From contig NZ_CP094970.1 of NCBI RefSeq assembly GCF_025790165.1, forward strand, positions 2,232,001-2,296,000: a stretch of DNA of 64,000 nt, in the 5' to 3' direction. The notes under the pieces were generated by a model. That model ran no database searches. It was not told the origin of the DNA and saw nothing but the letters and a program-made list of their open reading frames with translations. Position numbers and translations under genes: made by a program. Positions 8,547-16,936 of the stretch are shown here, one piece after another (within the stretch, counting starts at the first letter, position 1; every line of letters begins with the position of its first letter). Source of the DNA: Solicola gregarius (lineage in GTDB: Bacteria > Actinomycetota > Actinomycetes > Propionibacteriales > Nocardioidaceae).

Positions 8547-9186
8547 GGATACCTCGTGAGGTGGTCAGTCGGGCGATCAGGATGAACAGCAAATCGAGAA
8601 TCAGCGCAACCGCCATCACGCCGATGACGCCGCTCAGCGTGGCGTTGAGCGCGTTTGCGCCACCGACTCTCGCGAGGCCCTCGAAGATCGGCTTGCCTAG
8701 CCCCGGGCCGTTGACGGCAGCGGCGATCGCGGCGATCGCCACGCACAAGATGGTGGCGACCCGGACGCCGTTCAGTAGCACGGGCCACGCGAGCGGCACG
8801 CGGACGAGGATCAGCCGCCGTCGTGCGGACAGGCCCATACCGCGGGCCGCTTCTTCGACCTCGGCGGGTACGGACTGCAGGCCGGTGATCACGTTGCGCA
8901 GGATCGGGAAGATCGCGTAGAACGTCAGCGCGAAGATCGTCGGGGCAGCACCGAGCCCGAGCCACGGGATCAGCAGACCGAACATCGCGAACGACGGAAT
9001 CGTCAGCATGGTCGCGGTGACCGTGAGAATGACCTGGCGGGCGACGGGCCGGTCGTAGACGAGCGTGCCGACCACGATCGCGATCAGGGCACCGAGGCCC
9101 ACGGCGATCAACACCACCTGGATGTGCTGGAAGGTGTACAGCAGCAGGTCCTGCCACTGGTAGTCGATGTACTCCCGGAACGTCAC
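8539..9186 (-). CDS. ABC transporter permease (OpuC/ProW type), first permease
   Basis: A 215-residue permease with five to six hydrophobic segments. The coupling loop AARGMGLSARRRLILVRVPLAW is typical of BPD-type permeases (positions about 118-139). The GTG start overlaps the amidohydrolase stop (GTGA), placing it second in the operon. With the other permease and the ATPase it should form an osmoprotectant-type importer in the cytoplasmic membrane. Confidence 0.9.
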   Translation of the reverse strand: MTFREYIDYQWQDLLLYTFQHIQVVLIAVGLGALIAIVVGTLVYDRPVARQVILTVTATMLTIPSFAMFGLLIPWLGLGAAPTIFALTFYAIFPILRNVITGLQSVPAEVEEAARGMGLSARRRLILVRVPLAWPVLLNGVRVATILCVAIAAIAAAVNGPGLGKPIFEGLARVGGANALNATLSGVIGVMAVALILDLLFILIARLTTSRGIRD

Positions 9187-10529
9187 GAGGCCCGGCCCAC
9201 CTCCGACAGCGGTACCTCGAGGGCCGTGCCGGCGACGGGGCTTCCCTCCTGGAGTACGAGCCAGAACCGGTCGCGATCACCGAACAGCTCGGGCTCGCGT
9301 ACGGGGTCGCCGTCGACGACCACGATATCGGCGATCTTGCCGGGCTCGATGGTGCCGAGGTCGTGCAAGCCCAACGCGTGTGCGGCCGCCGACGTCGACG
9401 CGACGAGTGCGTCATGTGCGGGCAGCCCGTGGTGGATCATCCGCCGGATCTCGATCCAGGCGCCTCCGCGCCGCAGCTCCAGATCGTCGCCACCCAGCGC
9501 GATCGGTACGCCGGCAGCGTGCGCTGCCTGCAGGGTGCGCTCCGCAGCGGCGATGTTGACCTCGGCGACCCGGTCGAGCTCACGCGTCGAGAACCGCTCG
9601 GTCGGGCCGTCGGTGCCGACCTGCAGGTCGCGTCCGGCGAACACGTACTGGCTCGAGAACGTCGGTACGAGCGCGATGTCTTGCTCGGCCATCCGCTCCA
9701 GCAATTCGGGCCGCTGGAAGAGGTAGAAGCCGTGCTCGATCGTGCGCATGTTCAAGTCGATAGCGATCTCGCAGCCGGCGAGCCCTTCGGCATGCGCGAC
9801 GACGGCGTAGCCCATCCGGTTGGCTTCCTCGACCGCGGTCTCCAGCTCCGCGCGGGTGAGCTGCTCGGACATGCCGTGCGCCGAGTCGTGCTCGTCGCGG
9901 TTGATGCCCGCCTCGAGCTCGACCGAGCGGGCGCCGGTCGCCATCACCTTGATGAAGTCGGCGCCGCGCCGGATCTGCTCGCGTACGCCCTTGCGCACCT
10001 CGTCGTTGCCGTCGGTCGCGCGGTACATGCCGTCGAAGATGACGTCGCCGGGTGCGGTGCTCGAGATGATCAGGCCGCAGGTCAGGATGCGCGCGCCGCG
10101 GAACAGGCCGTAGCGCATCGCCTGGCGGTTCTCCATCACCTGGTCGCCGTACGTGCCCATATCGCGCACAGTCGTCACGCCGTACCGCAGGAACTCGCGG
10201 AGCTTCGCCCCGAGCGCGTGGCCGAGGGTGCCGGGAAGCACGGGTTGGACGCCGAACCCCAGGTCGGGGACCGCTCCGATCGCGTGCAGGTGAGCGTTGA
10301 CGATGCCCGGCATGAGGGTCCGGCCGCCGAGGTCGACGGTGTCGACGCCCTCGGGTGCGCCGTCGCCGGCCGAGCCGACTCGGGCGATGCGGCCGTCCTC
10401 GACGAGAACACCCGCGCCCTCGCGGATCGGAGTCGACGTGCCGTCGAACAGTCGGGCGTTCGTCAGCCAGACGGGCCGGTCGGCTCGGTCGTGCTCGGCG
10501 AACAGCATCGCCGGGAGCTGAACCTCCAT
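9183..10529 (-). CDS. Metal-dependent amidohydrolase (prolidase/imidazolonepropionase-like)
   Basis: A 448-residue amidohydrolase-superfamily enzyme. Metal ligands HxH are His80 and His82 in NAHLHAIG; DFIKVMATG supplies the probable carboxylated Lys; VVAHAEG and IEHGFYL supply further His ligands; LGGDDLEL carries a late Asp in place of the common GTDA. Relatives cleave Xaa-Pro dipeptides, imidazolones or organophosphates. GAGGAG six bases upstream supports the ATG at 10529. It is the first gene of the importer operon and overlaps the first permease by 4 bp. This suggests that the imported solute is an amide, lactam or dipeptide hydrolysed in the cytosol. Confidence 0.87.
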   Translation of the reverse strand: MEVQLPAMLFAEHDRADRPVWLTNARLFDGTSTPIREGAGVLVEDGRIARVGSAGDGAPEGVDTVDLGGRTLMPGIVNAHLHAIGAVPDLGFGVQPVLPGTLGHALGAKLREFLRYGVTTVRDMGTYGDQVMENRQAMRYGLFRGARILTCGLIISSTAPGDVIFDGMYRATDGNDEVRKGVREQIRRGADFIKVMATGARSVELEAGINRDEHDSAHGMSEQLTRAELETAVEEANRMGYAVVAHAEGLAGCEIAIDLNMRTIEHGFYLFQRPELLERMAEQDIALVPTFSSQYVFAGRDLQVGTDGPTERFSTRELDRVAEVNIAAAERTLQAAHAAGVPIALGGDDLELRRGGAWIEIRRMIHHGLPAHDALVASTSAAAHALGLHDLGTIEPGKIADIVVVDGDPVREPELFGDRDRFWLVLQEGSPVAGTALEVPLSEVGRAS

Positions 10530-10583
10530 CAGATCTCCTCACTCACGACGACTCGACGGCGCCAGTACACCACAAGAGTAGAT

Positions 10584-10589
10584 GTATAC
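10584..10589. promoter_or_regulatory. GTATAC core, candidate GntR operator in the divergent promoter
   Basis: The 86-bp gap between the divergent amidohydrolase and CocE genes contains TGTATACGACA around a palindromic GTATAC. FadR/FCD-subfamily GntR proteins commonly bind GT-N-AC cores of this kind. The GntR gene of this cluster is coupled to the CocE gene, so control of both divergent units by that protein is plausible. A TATTCT at 10604-10609 lies 6 bp before the GTG, as expected for a leaderless CocE message. Confidence 0.4.
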
Positions 10590-10615
10590 GACAGTCCCCC
10601 TGGTATTCTGCGGCT

Positions 10616-12271
10616 GTGAACTCGTACGGGGGCGTGCTGTCGCCGGGCACGCATCGCAGGGGCGCGACGCCACGCCCGTTTGCCGACGTTCCGGCCGATG
10701 CGAGGCCGTACGCCGTGCGGATGCGAGACGACGTACTCCTCGCGACCGATGTCTATCTGCCGAGCCGTGGGAGCCGCTGGCCGGTGCTCGTTTCCCGTCT
10801 GCCGTACGACAAGGCGGGCGACGAGTGCTTCATGCCCGACATCGCCCGGTGGTTCAACGAGCGTGGATACGCCGTGGTCGTCCAAGACGTACGCGGCAAG
10901 GTCCGCTCGGGCGGCGCGCTGGCCCCTTTCGAGACCGAGGTCGCCGACGGGTACGACACGATCGAGTGGGTGACCGAGCAGTCCTGGTGCAACGGCTCGA
11001 TCGGGATGTTCGGCGACTCGTACTTCGGCTGGACCCAATGGGCGGCCGCGGCGTCGCGTCATCGCGCGCTGCGCGCCATCGCGCCGCGGGTGATCTCGGC
11101 CGATATCGGCGACGTCACCTCTCGTGGCGGGCTGTTCGCTCTCGAGGTCACGGCACTGTGGGCGCTCGAGACCTGGGTGGACGAACGGCTGTACGCGTAC
11201 GACGGTGAGCTCGAGTGGGGTGTCCGGCCGCTGTCCGAGGTGGTGCCGGCGGCACTCGGCGGCCGGCGCTCTGCGTTCCTGGACGATACGGCGCGTCGCG
11301 GCCTGCCTCCGTCGGCGCGGCTGTCGGTCGACGCAGACCTTCCCGCGTTGCACCTCGGTGGTTGGTGGGACCTCGTCAACGGCGGCCAGTTCGCCACCTG
11401 GCGCCGGAGCGTCGGCGCGCAGCGAGCGCCGCAGTACCTCGTCGTCGACGCGGTCGATCACGGCTGGACCCGACTTCGTCCGCCGGGCGAGCCGTACGTC
11501 GATCCGCTCACCGACGCTTCGACCCTCAGCGCCTTCCTGGACGACTACCTGGGCCCGCTGCTGCCCTTCTTCGACTATTACGTCTCGGGTGTCCGCGCGT
11601 ACGACGCGCCGCCCGTCAGGTGGATGCTCACGCACGAGTCCTGGCGGCACGACGACCGTTGGCCGCCGCGCGACAGCGCGCCGGTCGACTGGTTCCTGAC
11701 GGGCGGCCCGCGCGGTGGGCTCGCCGAGGCGCCTGACCGAGCCGAGCGAGTCGTCGAGTGGGCACAAGACCCGGACGACCTCGTGCCGAGCCTGGCGCAC
11801 GCGTACCACCCGCTGATCGAGCCGGCCGACGACTCGGTGTTGATCCGGCGCGACGACGTGCTGACCTTCGAGACCGAGCCAGTACCTCGCCCCGTCGACC
11901 TCGCGGGGCCGATCAGTGTCGCGCTCGCGTACGAGTCGTCCTCGCCGACTGCGCGGATCATGGCGAGCCTGTGTGACGTGTCTCCCGACGGATCTGCGCT
12001 TCGCATCACCGACGGTGCGGGCATGGTCACGGCACAAGGCAGGTCGGCCGTCGATCTCGGCGACATCGGCTACCGCGTACGCCCCGGCCATCGGCTGCGG
12101 CTGCAGCTGTCGGCGTCGGAGTTCCCGCGGTACCTTCCCGATACAGGGACCGACGAGCACCCGTGGACCGCCCGCGAGTTCCGGCGCACCGAACACCGCA
12201 TCGTCACCGGCGGGCGCCGTGGTGCCAGACTTCGATGCTTCGCCCTGCGAGCCCCGGGAGACAACGCATGA
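10616..12271 (+). CDS. CocE/NonD family hydrolase (X-Pro dipeptidyl-peptidase S15 type)
   Basis: A 551-residue alpha/beta hydrolase with a C-terminal jelly-roll domain. The nucleophile Ser sits in GDSYFGWTQW (GxSYxG pattern). VVQDVRGKVRSGG is the conserved oxyanion region of the S15 family. Known members cleave cocaine-type esters, glutaryl amides or X-Pro peptides; the substrate here is unknown. GTG at 10616 was chosen because it gives the usual N-terminus and avoids overlapping the divergent amidohydrolase; the earlier reading frame is implausible. The stop overlaps the GntR start (ATGA). Functional linkage to the importer operon is inferred from divergence and shared regulation. Confidence 0.87.
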   Translation: MNSYGGVLSPGTHRRGATPRPFADVPADARPYAVRMRDDVLLATDVYLPSRGSRWPVLVSRLPYDKAGDECFMPDIARWFNERGYAVVVQDVRGKVRSGGALAPFETEVADGYDTIEWVTEQSWCNGSIGMFGDSYFGWTQWAAAASRHRALRAIAPRVISADIGDVTSRGGLFALEVTALWALETWVDERLYAYDGELEWGVRPLSEVVPAALGGRRSAFLDDTARRGLPPSARLSVDADLPALHLGGWWDLVNGGQFATWRRSVGAQRAPQYLVVDAVDHGWTRLRPPGEPYVDPLTDASTLSAFLDDYLGPLLPFFDYYVSGVRAYDAPPVRWMLTHESWRHDDRWPPRDSAPVDWFLTGGPRGGLAEAPDRAERVVEWAQDPDDLVPSLAHAYHPLIEPADDSVLIRRDDVLTFETEPVPRPVDLAGPISVALAYESSSPTARIMASLCDVSPDGSALRITDGAGMVTAQGRSAVDLGDIGYRVRPGHRLRLQLSASEFPRYLPDTGTDEHPWTAREFRRTEHRIVTGGRRGARLRCFALRAPGDNA

Positions 12272-12924
12272 AGGGATTCCGGCCTCAACCGGTCGTCAAG
12301 GCCTTGCCCGACAAGACTCCGTCGAGCGGGCGGGTCCACGACGCGTTGCGTACCGCGATCCTGCACGGAGAGCTCGCGGCCGGCACGAGCCTCGGCGAGG
12401 CGCAGATCGGCGAGCAGCTCGGAGTCTCGCGTACGCCGGTGCGGGAGGCGTTCGCCGAGCTGCTCAACCAGGGCCTGCTCGTCGAGGGCGCCCGCCGGCA
12501 GGTCGTCGTCGCCGACCCGTCGCAGGAGATGATCGACGAGATCGTCCTGATGCGAGACGCGGTCGAACCAGTGATCGCCAGGCAGGCGGCCGAGCGAATG
12601 GACGTGTCGGACGTCGACCAGCTGCGGCTGATCATGATTCGTACGCGCCGGGCGATCGAAGCAGGCGACGGCAATGCCGCGCTCGACTGCGACGACGACT
12701 TCCATCTGCACATTCCGCGTGCGGCCGGGCTCGGCCTTGCGGCGGACGCCATCCGGCGTTTCCGAGGGCTCACCCGGCTCGCCGTGCGGCACTCGGTTTC
12801 CGACGATGCGGCGCTGCGGCGGATTGCCGATGACCACGACGCGATCATCGAGGCGCTGGCCAGTGGAGACGGCGAGAGCGCGGCCGAGGCGATGGCCGCG
12901 CATCTCGCCTCGGCGCCTTACTGA
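12268..12924 (+). CDS. GntR family transcriptional regulator with FCD ligand domain
   Basis: A 218-residue regulator. The N-terminal winged helix (about 20-85) contains [20 protein letters not shown], the classic GntR recognition helix region. The C-terminal FCD domain has the metal-site pattern [13 protein letters not shown] and further His residues. GGGAG seven bases upstream supports the ATG, which overlaps the CocE stop by 4 bp. Co-translation with the hydrolase suggests local control of it and the divergent importer operon. Its 3' end overlaps the converging sodA end by 7 bp. Confidence 0.92.
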   Translation: MKGFRPQPVVKALPDKTPSSGRVHDALRTAILHGELAAGTSLGEAQIGEQLGVSRTPVREAFAELLNQGLLVEGARRQVVVADPSQEMIDEIVLMRDAVEPVIARQAAERMDVSDVDQLRLIMIRTRRAIEAGDGNAALDCDDDFHLHIPRAAGLGLAADAIRRFRGLTRLAVRHSVSDDAALRRIADDHDAIIEALASGDGESAAEAMAAHLASAPY

Positions 12925-13544
12925 GCGGTGATCAGCCGGCCCATGTTCGTACGCGCGCGCTCGAACCGCTCGGACACGTCGGCCCAGTTCGCGATGTTCC
13001 AGAACGCCTTCACGTACTCGGCCTTGACGTTCAGGTAGTCGAGGTAGAACGCGTGCTCCCACATGTCGAGCAGCAGCAGCGGGACGACGCCGACGGGTAC
13101 GTTGGCCTGCTGGTCGAAAAGCTGGAAGATCAACAGGCGCTGCCCGATCGAGTCCCAGCCGAGCACTGACCAGCCTGAGCCCTGGATGCCGGTCGCCGTC
13201 GCCGTGAAGTGCGCCTGGAACGCCGCGAACGACCCGAACTGGTCGGTGATCGCCGCAGCGAGCTCGCCATCGGGCTCGCCGCCACCGGTCGGCGAGATAT
13301 TGTGCCAGAACACGGTGTGGTTGGTGTGCCCGCCGAGGTTGAAGGCGAGGTTCCTCTCGTGCAGGTTCACCGCGGCCAGGCTGTCGGTGTCGCGGGCCTC
13401 GGCAAGCCTCTCCAACGCCGTGTTGGCGCCGGCGACGTACGCGGCGTGGTGTTTGTCGTGGTGGAGCTCCATGATCTTCGCGCTGATGTGCGGCTCGAGC
13501 GCCGCGTAGTCGTACGGGAGTTCGGGCAGCGTGTAGACGCTCAT
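12918..13544 (-). CDS. sodA: Superoxide dismutase, Fe/Mn type
   Basis: A 208-residue enzyme that dismutates superoxide to oxygen and hydrogen peroxide. The metal ligands are His28 in ELHHDKHH, a second His in [12 protein letters not shown], and Asp and His in [21 protein letters not shown] is also conserved. The ATG at 13544 follows AGAGGAAACC, a good ribosome-binding site; the longer frame upstream runs through the promoter. No signal peptide is seen, so it is cytosolic. Upstream, a CTCAAC-N4-GTTGAG operator lies in a 19-bp promoter spacer (13574-13604), the hallmark of MerR-type activation. Confidence 0.96.
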   Translation of the reverse strand: MSVYTLPELPYDYAALEPHISAKIMELHHDKHHAAYVAGANTALERLAEARDTDSLAAVNLHERNLAFNLGGHTNHTVFWHNISPTGGGEPDGELAAAITDQFGSFAAFQAHFTATATGIQGSGWSVLGWDSIGQRLLIFQLFDQQANVPVGVVPLLLLDMWEHAFYLDYLNVKAEYVKAFWNIANWADVSERFERARTNMGRLITAQ

Positions 13545-13573
13545 GTGGTTTCCTCTCGTTCGCGTCGACCTCG

Positions 13574-13604
13574 AACGTAGAACCTCAACCTCAGTTGAGT
13601 TCAA
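13574..13604 (-). promoter_or_regulatory. MerR/SoxR-type promoter of sodA
   Basis: On the minus strand TTGAAC (13604-13599) and TACGTT (13579-13574) are separated by 19 bp, too long for normal sigma-70 recognition but standard for MerR-family activation. The spacer holds CTCAAC-TGAG-GTTGAG (13599-13584). The MFS promoter at 62808-62838 has the same elements and spacing. SoxR boxes (CCTCAA...TTGAGG) are similar but not identical. Confidence 0.7.
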
Positions 13605-13635
13605 GGCGGCGTTGCGTGCTTAAACTCGAGGGTGG

Positions 13636-14178
13636 CTAGGAGTCGTCTGGGGCGTCGTGCCTGTCCGGGTGCCGCCAGAAATCCGGGCACGTCGTGTCTG
13701 CCGCTTCGGGGAGGTAGCGCTCGATGCGCCTTCGTTGCCAATCGGCCTCTTTGCCGCGATAGAGCGTCGCTAGGTTGCCGACTGCGGCGTCCGGCTTCCC
13801 GAGGACCAGTACCAACACCCTTTGACCCGGTTCGTACGGACGCGTCTCGTTGAACCGTGCCGAGCCCGTGAGAACGCGCGTGGTCGCACGCGTCTCGGCA
13901 GCGGGCTTGATCCAGTCGTCGACGGCGATGGTCATCCATACTTCCAACGCCTTCGTCGTTCGCTTGGTCGACACGATCGTGCCCTCGACGATCCGGTACG
14001 CGCACGCGATCTCCTCGGCTCCGGTGAGCGCCTGCGACGCGTCTTGATCAGGATCGCTCCCGTTCGCGTAAACCGCGGTGGCGACTGCGGCGGCCACAAT
14101 GCTCGCCGCGACGAGCACGGTGGATCGCCTCCACGGACTTCGAGGTCGCTCTGTGGCGGGCGCCGGGTTTGACGTCAT
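13636..14178 (-). CDS. Hypothetical membrane-anchored protein, paralogue A
   Basis: A 180-residue protein of unknown function. A short cytoplasmic Pro/Arg-rich N-terminus is followed by one hydrophobic span (about residues 18-38, STVLVAASIVAAAVATAVY) and an extracytoplasmic domain. Two Cys residues (in EIACAYRIVEG and in the C-terminal CPDFW) could form a disulfide. The tail CPDFWRHPDRHDAPDDS is nearly identical to that of the preceding gene, so the two are tandem duplicates. The ATG at 14178 overlaps that gene's stop by 4 bp. Confidence 0.75.
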   Translation of the reverse strand: MTSNPAPATERPRSPWRRSTVLVAASIVAAAVATAVYANGSDPDQDASQALTGAEEIACAYRIVEGTIVSTKRTTKALEVWMTIAVDDWIKPAAETRATTRVLTGSARFNETRPYEPGQRVLVLVLGKPDAAVGNLATLYRGKEADWQRRRIERYLPEAADTTCPDFWRHPDRHDAPDDS

Positions 14179-14771
14179 GAGTCGTCCGGTACGTCGTGGC
14201 GGTCCGGATGGAGCCAGAAGTCGGGGCACTTAGTATGCGCGCCCTGCTTCAGGTAGGGCACGACCTCCGAGCGTGAGATGGAAATGGCCCGGTCGGCATA
14301 GACCGGCGTCCAAGGTGGGTCATACTCGACGATGAATACGTGTTGTCCCGGCGCGTACGCGCGGACAACATCGGCTGCTCGCGTAGAGAAGGCCACGAAG
14401 GTGGCGATACGTTTCGACTGATCGGTCGGCTTGTACCAGCGGCTGACCGCAACGGTCATTCGAACCCTCGATCGTCTGTCGGTAGGATCGATCGTTCTGA
14501 TCGTGCCCTCGAAGATCCGGTTCGCGCAGGCGACAGTCTCGGGACCGTTGAGTGCTTGGGACGCCTCTTGATCAGGATCGCTCCCGTCACTGGCGTACAG
14601 AGCAGTGGCGATGACGGCGACCGCGGCGATACATGCGGCGACGAGGATGCCTGGACGAGTCCATCGACTGTGTGGCGATTGGGACCTCGGCGTATCGGTA
14701 GCGGCTTCGTCGCCAATCATGGTCATCGCTCGCCGCAGGCGTTCCTCCTCCGGCCCGCTCAGCTGGCTCAT
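14175..14771 (-). CDS. Hypothetical membrane-anchored protein, paralogue B (possible anti-sigma partner)
   Basis: A 198-residue protein of unknown function with an acidic, charged cytoplasmic N-terminus (EEERLRRAMTM), one transmembrane span (about 42-62) and an external domain sharing ACANRIFEGTI and CPDFWLHPDRHDVPDDS with the next gene. It starts one base after the stop of the sigma-factor-like gene, in the place usually taken by anti-sigma factors. An anti-sigma role is inferred from position and topology only; no ZAS zinc motif is visible. Confidence 0.75.
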   Translation of the reverse strand: MSQLSGPEEERLRRAMTMIGDEAATDTPRSQSPHSRWTRPGILVAACIAAVAVIATALYASDGSDPDQEASQALNGPETVACANRIFEGTIRTIDPTDRRSRVRMTVAVSRWYKPTDQSKRIATFVAFSTRAADVVRAYAPGQHVFIVEYDPPWTPVYADRAISISRSEVVPYLKQGAHTKCPDFWLHPDRHDVPDDS

Positions 14772-14772
14772 C

Positions 14773-15198
14773 TCAGATCACTTCCTTGTCTTGGAGTCGC
14801 GCCCTTATCGCACCCGTGGCGGAGTGGAGTCGGCTCTTGACGGTGCCCTCCGCGACGTCGAGGAGAGTCGCTATTTCGGAGACGTGCAGATCGGCGTAGA
14901 AGCGAAGCACGATGACCTGCCGTTGACGGTCGGTCAGGCCACCTAGCCCTTCGGCGACTGCGAGAGCGAGAACGCGCTCTTCCTCGCTGCTTGCCTCGGG
15001 CGGTCGTAGAGACCATCGGGCAGCGAGTCGTTCTCGCAGATTCGCGTCCCGTTCCCTAGATCGGTGCGAGTCGACCGCGACCCGAGACGCCACCGCCGAC
15101 GTCCAAGCGCGGACGTTGCGAATCGGCGGCGCATCCCCCCGCGACCGGGACTCCAGCACCGTTGCCGAATCGCCCGGGGATCCCCGGTTAGCGCTCAT
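14773..15198 (-). CDS. Short ECF/SigE-like sigma factor lacking most of region 2
   Basis: A 141-residue protein. Region 4 is complete (about 85-135), with GGLTDRQRQVIVLRFYADLH and the HTH SEIATLLDVAEGTVKSRLHS. Only the end of region 2 remains (NVRAWTSAVASRVAVDSHR); the core-binding helices 2.1-2.2 are missing. GGAGGG eight bases before the ATG and an in-frame TAG 24 bases upstream show that the short start is real. It may be an inactive regulator, act with another sigma factor, or be a relic. The coupled membrane proteins downstream resemble sigma/anti-sigma operons. Confidence 0.78.
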   Translation of the reverse strand: MSANRGSPGDSATVLESRSRGDAPPIRNVRAWTSAVASRVAVDSHRSRERDANLRERLAARWSLRPPEASSEEERVLALAVAEGLGGLTDRQRQVIVLRFYADLHVSEIATLLDVAEGTVKSRLHSATGAIRARLQDKEVI

Positions 15199-15316
15199 GC
15201 GACTTTCCCTCCGTCGTGACTAAGACGGAACAGCGCCGCAGATCGTTCGGTCGGATACCGGATTTGTAATCCGCGCGAGTTTCGTCAGGCCTGCAGGGCG
15301 ATCGGATCGAGGCCGT

Positions 15317-16087
15317 TCAACACCCATGAAACGCGCTCGGACGGTTGACTGGCTTGGCGTCGTTCAGTGCTCTCGCCAGGTCGGACGCATCTTGGCCGAC
15401 GAGCGTGTCCTCGAGGCCGGGATCCGGGCCTGGCCTCCTGGCCGAGCGTCGTGCCTGCGGTGTGGATACGATCTTCCCCTCGTTCTCGCCGGCCCCGATC
15501 GAAGCGTGATCGTAGGGAACGAGACCACCCTCGCCGAGGCCGAGCCACTCGCCGTCCCCGGCGGCGCACTTCGCGCCAACCCAGTCGAGCGCGACGACGT
15601 AGTGATGGCCCTCCTCCACGCGAGGCTCGTCCTCATACAGCATCGTTGTGCGTCGTGAGGTAGCCCCGTCGCTGAACGTCCATCCGGGCGCATGCCAGAC
15701 GACTGACTCCGGCGCGGGCCTCGCCGCGTGCCGTCGTGACCACACCACTTTGTCGACGCGCAGGCGCATATCCCGACCGATGAGACCTTCGCCGATATCC
15801 ATCTCTTCGCGCGACGGTGGAATCTCGGTCTCCTCGGCAGCTGTGACAACGACAATGTGGTCTGCGTAAGTGACCCAGTCAGCGGCAGTGTCGCTGGGCA
15901 GGCGATCGGCGCCTTCCACGAAGACGATGCCGGGATCAGATGGGTCGGGACTGGCGGGCCGATCACGTATCGGTGCCCCGACGAGCACTACGGCGCCAGA
16001 CACCACGATGGCCACCGCAATCGCCATAATGACGACGGCGAATCGGCTGCGACGGACGGAGTAGCCGATCAAGCCATGCCTCCTCAT
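15317..16087 (-). CDS. Hypothetical single-span membrane protein
   Basis: A 256-residue protein with no recognised domain. A basic N-terminus precedes a hydrophobic segment (about 17-38, VVIMAIAVAIVVSGAVVLVG) and a large external domain containing WVTYADHIVVVTAAEETEIP, a pattern seen in secreted actinobacterial proteins of unknown role. The ATG at 16087, 15 bp after the metalloprotease stop, gives a normal anchor; a start at 16174 would overlap that gene by 73 bp. The C-terminal 60 residues look disordered. It probably shares a transcript with the protease. Confidence 0.65.
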   Translation of the reverse strand: MRRHGLIGYSVRRSRFAVVIMAIAVAIVVSGAVVLVGAPIRDRPASPDPSDPGIVFVEGADRLPSDTAADWVTYADHIVVVTAAEETEIPPSREEMDIGEGLIGRDMRLRVDKVVWSRRHAARPAPESVVWHAPGWTFSDGATSRRTTMLYEDEPRVEEGHHYVVALDWVGAKCAAGDGEWLGLGEGGLVPYDHASIGAGENEGKIVSTPQARRSARRPGPDPGLEDTLVGQDASDLARALNDAKPVNRPSAFHGC

Positions 16088-16101
16088 TTTGTGCTCGTCA
16101 T

Positions 16102-16800
16102 CTAGAAGCCGTAGTTGATGTTCCGCCTGTTCAACCTCCTCGGTTTGGGGTACCTGGACGGCGTAGTCATACAACCGAGCTTCTTGGCGTGCTTCGAGAT
16201 CGAGGGGTTCGCGTTGTCACCGTGGACAAGGCCAATCGCGTGCCCGGTCTCGTGGCAGGCGATTGGGCGTCTATACACACCGTTGCCGCGGATGCGGACG
16301 TACTGTTGGTCGCACTTGAAGGTGTGGACACCGGCGGCATCGTCGCACCAGGTAACACCGTCCTTACTGCTGCTCACGTGCCGGGAACCCTCCTGGTACA
16401 CGACATCGGTTTCCGATGATCCGGTGAAGTCCGGGTTGCGGTCGTAGCGCACCGACAGGTCGGTCCGCCTGTAGCTACGCATTGCGTTGCGCACCGCTTT
16501 ACGGTCGGATTTCTCGAGCCTCCGACTGCCGTGAGAGTCCATGTAGTACTTAACTGACCTGTTATCCGTCTGGCAGGTGATATGGCCATCTCCGCCATCC
16601 GGATCATCGCCACAGCGCCGCGCGCCAGGGGCCGCGCCGAAGACTGGGTAGAGGGTGCGAATCCTGGGTCGCTGCGCTCGTCCACCGTCACTCACCGGCG
16701 CGGCCTGATTCGACAACCGCCTTTCGCTGCCTCCTCGAGCGCCGACGTCAGTCGCGAAGACGACCGTGGATGCTGCGCCGACCGACAGCGTCACCGACAC
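16102..16800 (-). CDS. Secreted zinc metalloprotease-like protein (HExxHxxGLxHG)
   Basis: A 232-residue putative exported protein. The zinc signature CHETGHAIGLVHGD matches the metzincin/snapalysin pattern, with His, Glu, His and a third His in GLVHG; KLGCM may supply the downstream Met-turn. Four or more Cys suggest disulfides. With the GTG at 16800 the hydrophobic leader lacks a basic start. Reading further upstream gives a better signal peptide (RTAGRGFIAAAIVSV), but the only well-placed ATG (16862, behind GGGGGAG) is in another frame. A start-region frameshift is possible. Confidence 0.65.
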   Translation of the reverse strand: MSVTLSVGAASTVVFATDVGARGGSERRLSNQAAPVSDGGRAQRPRIRTLYPVFGAAPGARRCGDDPDGGDGHITCQTDNRSVKYYMDSHGSRRLEKSDRKAVRNAMRSYRRTDLSVRYDRNPDFTGSSETDVVYQEGSRHVSSSKDGVTWCDDAAGVHTFKCDQQYVRIRGNGVYRRPIACHETGHAIGLVHGDNANPSISKHAKKLGCMTTPSRYPKPRRLNRRNINYGF

Positions 16801-16936
16801 GATTGCCGCAGCGATGAAGCCCCGTCCTGCCGTGCGAGTGAGACTCGACCGAATCGAACATTCCGACTCCCCCAGCCCGGGCCATTACGGACAGTGATCA
16901 CCTTCGTTACGGTTGCGGGCGGATGTCAACAGATGC

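Noticed and set aside
9363-10619. A 418-codon plus-strand frame opposite the amidohydrolase gene
   Set aside because: No motif or plausible start; the minus strand encodes a complete enzyme with metal ligands and coupled neighbours.
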